Position numbers and translations under genes: made by a program. The notes under the pieces are model-generated. The model was not told the DNA's origin. It made no database searches and saw only the letters and a list, made by a program, of their open reading frames with translations. Below are positions 28,803 to 37,100 of a DNA stretch of 64,000 bases, one piece after another (position 1 is the first letter of the stretch; every line of letters begins with the position of its first letter). The DNA comes from a virus, in the IMG/VR virus record IMGVR_UViG_3300025093_000011, positions 1 through 64,000 of that record. One strand, given 5' to 3'.

Positions 28803-30431
28803 ATGAAACCTTTAAATTTAGATAATAGCCCCTGTAGTCCAATTTCTTCAAATTGTGTAGTATGGCAAGGACCAGACATTGCTTGCATAAATTTATGTAA
28901 TGGTGATAATGTCTCTGAAGTTGTTAATAAATTAGCAACTGAGCTTTGCACAATTATGGAAACACTTAAGATCAGTAATTATGATCTTACTTGTTTTAAT
29001 TTACAAGCATGTGGACCTGCAGATTTTCAAGCATTGATTCAATTATTAATTAGTAAAATTTGTGAATTAGAGGGTGTTACTCCTGATAATGCAAAAGCTA
29101 CAGAAGATGGATGTCCTGATTGTGTAGTAAGTGTTGCTGAATGTTTTGTTACTGGTACACAAACTACAATGCAATTAACTAACTATGTAACTTTAATAGG
29201 AGAAAGAATTTGTAGTATAATTAATGATATCAGTTTAATAAATACTCAAATTGCTGATATCTTAGTAAGATTAACAGCTATAGAATCAACTCCTGAACCA
29301 ACTTTTACTTTACCAAGATTTACTTTAGGTTGTACAATTGGTGCTTTAACAGGAGATCAATTTATTGATGCAGTTATTCAAGAGTTTGTAAATAATGTAT
29401 GGTGTCCTTTTTATACAGCTACTGGAACAACAGCAGAATTAACTTCTGCAGTAGGTCAAAAATGTATAGGAGATGCAGACACTCAATTAAATACTGGAAC
29501 TCCATTTAGTGCAAATCCTCTATGGGTTCAAAATGCATCATATGGTACAGTAGCAGATGCTATAAATAACTTATGGATTGCTGTTTGTGATGTATTTAAC
29601 TATAATACTTCATCATCAGGTGTAACAGTTGCTGACACAAATACTGTAGATTTAGAAATAACAGCTGGAAATGAATTATCAGCAAAAGTAAAAGATACTG
29701 GTTGGGTTGACTTAGCAGGATTTGAATTTTATTCAGGAACAGCTACTAAACCTCAAGTAAGAAGAGTAGGAAATGTTTTACATTTTAGAGGATATGTTTT
29801 TGTACCACTTGATAATGGTGCAGGAGGTATCCATGGTTTAACTAGCTTTGCTGATTATAATAGTATTGGAACATGTATTCCAGGAACTAGTGGGCCAGGA
29901 GCAGTATCAATTAGTACAGGTGGTGTAATATCATTTAATGCTGGTAGCAGTGTTATTCCTGCTGCAGTTACTGCAAGTCCATTAGATGCTGATTATAGAA
30001 TGCCTTATCCAGCAGTTTTATCAAGACCGATTATAGTTACAGGTTCTGATGGAACTGTTTTAACTGCTGCTTGTAGAATTGGTATAACAAGTGCAGGAGT
30101 TTTATACATTGGATCTTTAAGAGACCAAGAAGAAATTTCAGGTGCTACAGGATTTATTGGTGGATCTCATCTTAGATTTATTACTAGTAATGTAAGATCT
30201 GGAGAGAGTATACCTAATTATATTAATACTGCTACATATATTCATAACTTTCCAGCAGCAGGTGTTAATAACCTAGTTGGAGAAACTGATTTCAGTGGTA
30301 CTGATTATACATGGCCTTTCTCATGTGATGCAGGAGACTCTGGTAACTTAGGAGGATTCTTTGCAACCATAGAAGGACTAACCGCATTTTTAGCTTGTGA
30401 TGCAGATATAGGAGAAGCAAGCTGTTACTAA
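28803..30431 (+). CDS. Probable tail fibre / receptor-binding protein
   Basis: This is a 542-residue protein starting MKPLNLDNSP. The N-terminal 40 residues hold SSNCVVWQGPDIACINLCNGD, a signature I recall at the start of many tail-appendage proteins in crAss-like and related phages. A helical zone follows, with more Cys pairs. The C-terminal 230 residues look like a beta-rich tip with aromatic and Gly-rich strands. The N-terminal block probably anchors it to the virion and the tip binds the host. Its start shares the C-x-V-x2-G-x-D-x2-C pattern with the next gene. Confidence 0.7.
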   Translation: MKPLNLDNSPCSPISSNCVVWQGPDIACINLCNGDNVSEVVNKLATELCTIMETLKISNYDLTCFNLQACGPADFQALIQLLISKICELEGVTPDNAKATEDGCPDCVVSVAECFVTGTQTTMQLTNYVTLIGERICSIINDISLINTQIADILVRLTAIESTPEPTFTLPRFTLGCTIGALTGDQFIDAVIQEFVNNVWCPFYTATGTTAELTSAVGQKCIGDADTQLNTGTPFSANPLWVQNASYGTVADAINNLWIAVCDVFNYNTSSSGVTVADTNTVDLEITAGNELSAKVKDTGWVDLAGFEFYSGTATKPQVRRVGNVLHFRGYVFVPLDNGAGGIHGLTSFADYNSIGTCIPGTSGPGAVSISTGGVISFNAGSSVIPAAVTASPLDADYRMPYPAVLSRPIIVTGSDGTVLTAACRIGITSAGVLYIGSLRDQEEISGATGFIGGSHLRFITSNVRSGESIPNYINTATYIHNFPAAGVNNLVGETDFSGTDYTWPFSCDAGDSGNLGGFFATIEGLTAFLACDADIGEASCY

Positions 30432-30472
30432 ATAGAAAAATTATATATATATAAATTAAAAATAAAATAAAA

Positions 30473-31735
30473 ATGGCTTGTTCAAATTGTAATAATACCC
30501 AAAATTGTGGATGTTCAAATGGTACTTATACTGTATCAGCAACATGTCCACCTGCTTGTACTGAAGTTTTTAATGCTCAGTGCATTGTCTACACAGGAGT
30601 AGACTTAACTTGTGATGGAGACACTGTAATCTCTAGAAATGATTATTTAGACAGTGTTGTCACAAAACTTGTAAACTATGTATGTAGTAAAGTAGCTCCA
30701 CCCGCTAGTGTAGTTGCTGGTAGTGCATTTATTGATGTAGTACCTACAACAGATCCTGTTACAGATGTAACAACTTATACAGTATCTGTTGATATGGCTG
30801 CAATGGAAATCTGGGTTGCTCCTATTATTACTAATCAAATTCTAGCAAAAGTATTAGCTGGACCTGGAATTGATGTAGCACCTGATGCTGTAGCAGGAAC
30901 AGTAACTGTATCTCATGAAGATACATCTTCTGTAACTGATCTATCTAGTAATAATACAGGTAACTCCTTTATCCAATCTATCAACTTTACTTTTGATACA
31001 TACGGACACGTTACAGGTGCTTCTGCTGTACCAGGTACTGTAACAGGAACAGATAACTTTGGTCAGTTTGATATTACTGATACTGATCCAGGAACATATA
31101 CATGGGATTCTGTAGGTTCTGCAATTGCACTTAATCCATCAGATACATTTACAGTTCTTTCAGGAGAAGGAATTGATGTTGATGTTGATGTAACTGCATT
31201 AGCAATGAGAATTGCATTTACCGGAGTAACAACTGGTGCTGGACTAACTGGTGTTGGTACTGTTGCTGATCCTCTTGTAAACTCATCTCCAAATGTTGTT
31301 CAAGATGTATGGACAAAAATTATTGCTAAAGATGGTACTTCTACTACAGCAGATGATGCTGCAGATGAATTAACTATCACTGGTGGTGCTGCAATTGAAA
31401 CAACAATTGCTGGAGATGTATTAACTATCAATAATGGTGGTGTAACTGAAGCTGTTGCTGGTGATGGTATTTCAGTAAGTGCAGCTGTAGGTTCAGTAAC
31501 AATAACTGCTGATGTACAAAGAGAATTACTTTCAGCTGTTGGCTATACTGCTGGAGATCCTGCACAATCTATCACTCACACTGTTGGTGAGACTTATGTT
31601 CAAGTAAGAGCATTTGATGGTTTAAATGATGTAACAAATGTAGGTGCAGGTGCAATCATAGCTATGGTAAATTCTACAAGTTTTACAATACAACATGCTA
31701 CTAGAAATATAACTGATATATTAGTTATAGGATAA
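30473..31735 (+). CDS. Probable tail fibre protein
   Basis: This is a 420-residue protein. It opens with a Cys-rich head (MACSNCNNTQNCGCSNG) and then CIVYTGVDLTCDGDT, a diverged copy of the anchoring block seen in the preceding gene. The rest is Thr/Val/Ala-rich beta repeats (such as GDGISVSAAVGSVTIT and GGAAIETTIAGDVLTINNGG) typical of trimeric fibre shafts. It ends a transcription unit with a terminator 42 bases downstream. Strong Asp/Thr content gives an acidic protein. Confidence 0.7.
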   Translation: MACSNCNNTQNCGCSNGTYTVSATCPPACTEVFNAQCIVYTGVDLTCDGDTVISRNDYLDSVVTKLVNYVCSKVAPPASVVAGSAFIDVVPTTDPVTDVTTYTVSVDMAAMEIWVAPIITNQILAKVLAGPGIDVAPDAVAGTVTVSHEDTSSVTDLSSNNTGNSFIQSINFTFDTYGHVTGASAVPGTVTGTDNFGQFDITDTDPGTYTWDSVGSAIALNPSDTFTVLSGEGIDVDVDVTALAMRIAFTGVTTGAGLTGVGTVADPLVNSSPNVVQDVWTKIIAKDGTSTTADDAADELTITGGAAIETTIAGDVLTINNGGVTEAVAGDGISVSAAVGSVTITADVQRELLSAVGYTAGDPAQSITHTVGETYVQVRAFDGLNDVTNVGAGAIIAMVNSTSFTIQHATRNITDILVIG

Positions 31736-31777
31736 TAAAACTGTCGCAGGTTTGTTGGTTTCTGTGGCTGACAACAG

Positions 31778-31813
31778 AAAAGGCTCTACACAAGTGGGGC
31801 TTTTTCTTTTTTT
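31778..31813 (+). terminator. Intrinsic terminator after the fibre genes
   Basis: AAAAGGCTCTAC pairs with GTGGGGCTTTTT (three G-U) around ACAA and runs into a T-rich tract. Confidence 0.85.
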
Positions 31814-31844
31814 ACTATATTTGTTATACTTGTTAATCTCATTA

Positions 31845-31866
31845 ATTTTTAGTATATTATTTATAT
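31845..31866 (+). promoter_or_regulatory. Late promoter motif, copy 10 (tail unit)
   Basis: It reads ATTTTTAGTATATTATTTATAT. It precedes the 31870-50701 tail and cargo unit, within 10 bases of the ATG. Confidence 0.75.
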
Positions 31867-31869
31867 AGT

Positions 31870-32454
31870 ATGGAAGCATTTAAAACACCAAACTTAAAAG
31901 CTCCGAGATTTAGAGCAGATACTTATGAAGTTCTAAATAAAGAGTTCTTTGATAGATTTAGAAAAAAACATCCTCAATATAAAAAAATAGAGGATAAAGA
32001 GTTAAGAAAAATAATTAAAACTTTTAACAAAGGTATTTTTCAAAATGTAATTGATAACAGAAATGGAGTTCAATTACCTGAATCAATTGGCTGGTTGTTC
32101 ATAGGTACATGTCAACCAAGTAAAAAGAAAAATATTGATTTTGCTAAATCTAGAAAGTATGGTGTAAAAGTTGCCAATAAGAACTGGGACAGTGATGGCA
32201 AGCTTGCAAAAATATTCTTTACTAGCCGTGCATTAAAACATAAAATGAAGAACAGAGAGTTTTGGAGTTTTAGTGCATCAAGAGAATTTAAAAGATCAGT
32301 TGCTAAATCATATCCTGAAAATTGGAATATGTATGTAGAGGTTGATCCTAGACAGCAATTGAAAGCTGCATATAAAAGCAAGGAGTCTGGAATACAACTT
32401 AATAAGAAGTATGAAAAGGAAGCCTTAAAAAACTATAATGAATTTGACTTATGA
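31870..32454 (+). CDS. Conserved-looking basic protein, first gene of the tail unit
   Basis: This is a 194-residue basic protein. It has strings RFRADTYEVLNKEFFDRF (about 13-30) and LPESIGWLFIGTCQPSKKK, and the C-terminal half is rich in Lys and Arg with FWSFSASREFKRSV. I recall relatives at this place before the ring proteins in crAss-like genomes, unnamed. It could bind DNA or serve as a tail-assembly factor. It overlaps the next gene by four bases. Confidence 0.65.
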   Translation: MEAFKTPNLKAPRFRADTYEVLNKEFFDRFRKKHPQYKKIEDKELRKIIKTFNKGIFQNVIDNRNGVQLPESIGWLFIGTCQPSKKKNIDFAKSRKYGVKVANKNWDSDGKLAKIFFTSRALKHKMKNREFWSFSASREFKRSVAKSYPENWNMYVEVDPRQQLKAAYKSKESGIQLNKKYEKEALKNYNEFDL

Positions 32455-33113
32455 CTACAGTAGGGGAATCAATATCTAGAGTAAGAAATACATTAAAAGC
32501 TGTTAAAGAGGATCCCTTTTTAACTGATAGAACTATATACTCATCAATAATAAAGTACGGTCAATCTCTTATGAAGAGAGAAGATAATCAACTTAGATTG
32601 ATGAAAATTAGTAATATATTCAAAGCAATGCCTTATGTTGAACTTATAGAAGTTGATAAAGTTGATGCTGGATGCTATGGAGTTTATTCAGGTTGTTACT
32701 TTAAAAGAACAAAAGAAAAACTTCCTGAACTTCTTACAGGTATACAAGGACCTATTATACGTACAGTGTCTTCAGTAGATGGTTCTATAGAATTATTTAG
32801 AACTGATCCGGGAACATTTTCTTCAATGACAAAGAGTACAACTTTTAAATATAATAAGAAGCAGTACTTCTGGTTTTTAGATGGCTATTTATACTTTCCT
32901 AATCTAGCATGGGATGCAGTTAAGATTGAAGCAATATTTGAAAATGATGTAGAAACATGTGATTCAGATAAATGTCTTATAAAACAAGAACAAGCATTAA
33001 ATATTCCTGATTATTTATTTTCAGAAATAGAACAGTATGTAGTAAAAGAATTAACTATGTCTATACAAGTTCCTACAGATGGAGCTGATGATAGCCAAAA
33101 TACCCTTAGATAA
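32451..33113 (+). CDS. Tail ring / connector-type protein
   Basis: This is a 220-residue protein. A helical N-terminal part (to about 60) leads to a beta-rich domain with DAGCYGVYSGCYFKRTKEKLP and KKQYFWFLDGYLYFPN, and a helical end. These strings resemble a crAss-like ring protein that packs between portal and muzzle. The assignment relies on memory and on the flanking order (ring proteins then muzzle). It shares its last base with the next gene. Confidence 0.65.
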   Translation: MTTVGESISRVRNTLKAVKEDPFLTDRTIYSSIIKYGQSLMKREDNQLRLMKISNIFKAMPYVELIEVDKVDAGCYGVYSGCYFKRTKEKLPELLTGIQGPIIRTVSSVDGSIELFRTDPGTFSSMTKSTTFKYNKKQYFWFLDGYLYFPNLAWDAVKIEAIFENDVETCDSDKCLIKQEQALNIPDYLFSEIEQYVVKELTMSIQVPTDGADDSQNTLR

Positions 33114-34189
33114 TGGATTTTAATTATACATTAAGATATAGAACCTTTGATCAACTTCTAGAAGATGTAACAATTGATTTAAACACATTTGCTCTAGAAA
33201 ATATGATAGAGCCTCAGCAGCTAATTAAGCTTGCTAAAAAAATAAACTATGACTTAGGATTAAGAATTAATCAACAGAAGGAAGTTATTCTTGATGTTTG
33301 TCATGGTAAAGTAAAACTACCTGATGATTTTTATACATTTAACTTTGCATACATATGTGGAGATTTTAAAACTTCAGTTGGTTATGATGGATATGCTAGT
33401 GGCACTAACATTCAAGAAGTACCTTATAATGAAGTTCCTGGAAATGTAGATCAATGTGCACCTGCTACAGTTAATTGTAATACTTGTAATGCAGATCCTT
33501 GTAATAAAACTGCAGCATGTACTTCTGCTGTAAGCAGTCCAGCATCAACACCTTGTTGTGATGATAAAGGTAATCAAGGTACATGTTTAGTACCTAATCC
33601 TCAACAACCTTATGGAGATACTTGCATTAAACCAAGAGTTTTTCTTAATTGTAAAAATGAAGCTTATGAATTAATACAAGTAATTAATCCTTCAGAAACT
33701 AGAGTTTTTACAGAACTTTTACCATTAAGAATGAAACCTAGTCAAAATATTGATTGTGGTTGTCCAAATCTTTATTATAATACTATAAATGAAGGTTGGA
33801 TTAAACATGGCTTTTTACACACTTCTTTTAAAGATGGTAAAGTGTATTTAAATTATCAAGGTCAACTTGAAGATGATGATGGAAACTTGTTAGTTCCAGA
33901 TCATGACTTAATTAATGAATATTATGAGTATGCATTAAAATCTAGAATACTTGAGAATCTTTATTTGAATGGAGAAGATGTTGCACAAAGAATGCAACTA
34001 ATAGAACAAAGATTAAAAGCTGCTAGAAACAATGCACTTAGTGTAGTTAATACACCAAATTTTGCAGAAATAAAACAAATATGGGCAGCTAATAGAAAAG
34101 CAATGTATTGGAAATATTATGATATGTTTAAATCTCATTCTCCAACAAGTGGATTTTATGCTGCTCAAAACAGAAGTAGAGTTGTATAG
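33113..34189 (+). CDS. Tail ring (tubular) protein
   Basis: This is a 358-residue protein. A helical head (EPQQLIKLAKKINYDLGLRI, about 36-55) is followed by VKLPDDFYTFNFAYICGDF, the 'lP-df' strand typical of tail tubular/ring proteins of short-tailed phages. There is then a Cys-rich insert of about 75 residues (about 115-175, CNTCNADPCNKT and repeats) and a helical C-terminal part. The Cys-rich insert may be surface-exposed or metal-braced. It directly precedes the muzzle-like gene. Confidence 0.7.
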   Translation: MDFNYTLRYRTFDQLLEDVTIDLNTFALENMIEPQQLIKLAKKINYDLGLRINQQKEVILDVCHGKVKLPDDFYTFNFAYICGDFKTSVGYDGYASGTNIQEVPYNEVPGNVDQCAPATVNCNTCNADPCNKTAACTSAVSSPASTPCCDDKGNQGTCLVPNPQQPYGDTCIKPRVFLNCKNEAYELIQVINPSETRVFTELLPLRMKPSQNIDCGCPNLYYNTINEGWIKHGFLHTSFKDGKVYLNYQGQLEDDDGNLLVPDHDLINEYYEYALKSRILENLYLNGEDVAQRMQLIEQRLKAARNNALSVVNTPNFAEIKQIWAANRKAMYWKYYDMFKSHSPTSGFYAAQNRSRVV

Positions 34190-34191
34190 TT

Positions 34192-37100
34192 ATGGCAAAG
34201 AAAAAACAAGGTCCCAATACACCTATAAATTTGGGAGATTCAAATTTAGATGCTTCTAGAACTTTTATAAAAGGTTTAAGTAAAGATACAGATCCTTCAT
34301 TTATAGAAGAGGGAATGTGGACCTATGCTAGAAATGCTGTAAATAATACTAAAGAAGGTGACATAGGTACATTATCTAATGAAGAATCAAATGCTCAATG
34401 TATAACTATTGGTCAAGATATTGGTAGACCTGTTAATCCTGTAATAGTAGGGGCCATTTCTTTATTTGAAAGTAAATGGGTTTTATACACTGCTATCTAT
34501 GATGCACAAGGAGATAACGTAATTACATCTGAGATAGGTTTATTTGAAGAAGACTTTTGTAAATACAGACCGATTGTAAGAGACAAGTGTTTAAACTTTA
34601 GTAAGTTCAATCTTGTAACAGGAGGTTCAAGAGAAAAAGGTGATTGTACATGGCAAGTCTACTGGGCTGATAACTTAAATCCTGATAGATATTTAAATAT
34701 AGGTGATCCTAAGTTATGGCCTGCAGATGACTATTCATGGTTAGGAGGATTAGATGGAAGCAGCACTATTAACTATTATTCTAATGGAGTTAATACACAG
34801 TTTTTATGGCCTGGTGTAGAGTGGCAAAAAGGTCCTAATTCTCAAACTCCAGAACCTTGTTTAGACTTTCCTAATTTAAATAAGCTTAACTGTGATGAAA
34901 TAAGATTAGCAAGCTTAGTTAGAACTCCGTGTGTAGATGTTTCTGTAAGTGATCAACCTGGTCAATTAGATAATGGTTCATATACATTTGCAGTTGCTTA
35001 TACTATAAATAATCAAAAAGCAAGTAGTTACTTTTCATTAACATATGTTCAACCTATATGGAATGAAGTTAATGGAAAAGGTGCTGTAGAAGTAACTATT
35101 GAAAACTTAGATTCAGATCATTTTGATCAATATGTTTTAGCATGTGCTTATGTAGTCAATGGTTCTGCTGTATATAAACAAATTGGTTTCTATTCTATAA
35201 GTACAGAAAAGGTTATATTAGATCAGATAAATGATAGTTTAGTAAACATATCTCCTTCACAATTATTTATACCAGATTATGTTATAGAAAAGTCTGAACA
35301 GATTGTAGAAGCAAATAGATACTTACTAAGAATAGGACCTAGCTTAAGATTTGATTTTAACTATCAACCATTAGCAAACATGATTAATACAGAATGGGTT
35401 TCTGTAGAATATCCTGAAACTTATTATAGAGATGGTGGAAAGAATGCAGGGTACTTAAGAGATGAAGTATATACATTTTTTATAAGATGGATTTATGATA
35501 CAGGAGATAAATCATCTTCTTATCATATACCAGGAAGAGCTCCTTCAACATATGTAGTAAATGGAGTTTCATATCCTGAAGATGGTTCTTACTCAGATAT
35601 TAACACCTTTCCGGGAGAAGATAAATTATTTGAAACTATAAATACTGCTACAGTAACTCCTCAACTTCCTCCTATGGATAATGGAGATGGTGGTAAAGTA
35701 GTAGCATATGGTAAAATGGGATACTGGGAATCAACAGAAATATATCCTGATAATAAACCTGAAATATGGAATTCTAGTTATCACTGCTGGACTAAAAATA
35801 ATGATCCTAACAATGATTTATGTGGTAAACCTATAAGACATCATAAGTTTCCAGATAACAGCTTACATCAAAAAGCTAATCATTTTAATGAAGATTCGGG
35901 ATTATATACTATAAGATTAATGGGTGTAAGATTTAAAAACATAATCTTACCAAAAGACAATGATGGAAATGATATACCTGGTATTGTAGGTTATGAGATA
36001 TTAAGAGGTTCTAGACAAGGTAATAGAAGTGTAGTTGCTAAAGGTATGGTAAATAACTTTAGAGATTATACATTACAAGGAACTAGTGGAGGTAATGATG
36101 CTAAAGTAGGACTTTATGCAAACTATCCTTATAACTCTATTAGACCTGCACTAAATAGTGGTAGCATGGGTGATCATAACTTTGGTTTTAATGATCCTTA
36201 TATATTAAGCAGATCTGGTGAACAACCATTGTTTGCAGGAGATGCTGATCCAAGTCATATAAATCAGACTGTTCCAAGAGATATGCTAAGTTTTCTTTCA
36301 CCTGATACATCTTTTCAGACTCCTTATCTAGGAATGCCTGAATTTAAAGTGTATGGTTACTTAACAGGTGAGGCTGAACAAAGTTTTGTAGAACCTAATG
36401 GACATCCTGAGTTTAAATTATTTAGTGATTCAATTGTTGTTATTGCTTTATTAGGTGGTTTAGTAAATGCTTTATTTCAAGCTGTAGGTACTATACATGT
36501 AAATTATCCAGCAGGATACTTTGAACCTGAGTATGTTGCTACTGGTAAAACTGCTTATCAATGGAATGTAGCAGGTGGACCACCTCTTGCAGGAGGTACA
36601 ACAGATAACATTCCGGGAGCTAAGTTAGAAGGAGAGTTCACTAATGAAACTCAAAGTCAAAATTTAAAAAATACAAGTACTGAGTTTTCTCCTAATGAAC
36701 CAGATGATATAGAAACAAATGTAAGTAAATGGAATGCATTTAATCAGATATTTTTTCCAGGTACTTCAGGTTTATATGGACATAGTGACTTCAATAAAAG
36801 ATTAGTAGATATTTCTCAAAGAACTAGAGATAAAGGTAAATTTTTAGTTAACCCAAATTATGAAAGAAAGTTTACTGCTCCTGATATGTTACCATCATAT
36901 TTACAATTTATGTATTCAACGGCTGGTGCTGCTGCTGGAGTAAATCAATTATTATTTGATTTTTTAGATGGAGCTCAAACTACTACAGACTTATTAACTT
37001 CTATTATAAGAAGTAGACAATACGCATTGGAATTAATTGGACATGGTAACTATAGTGACTTTGTATCACTTCCTTCAAACCAGACTGTAATATCTTCAAG

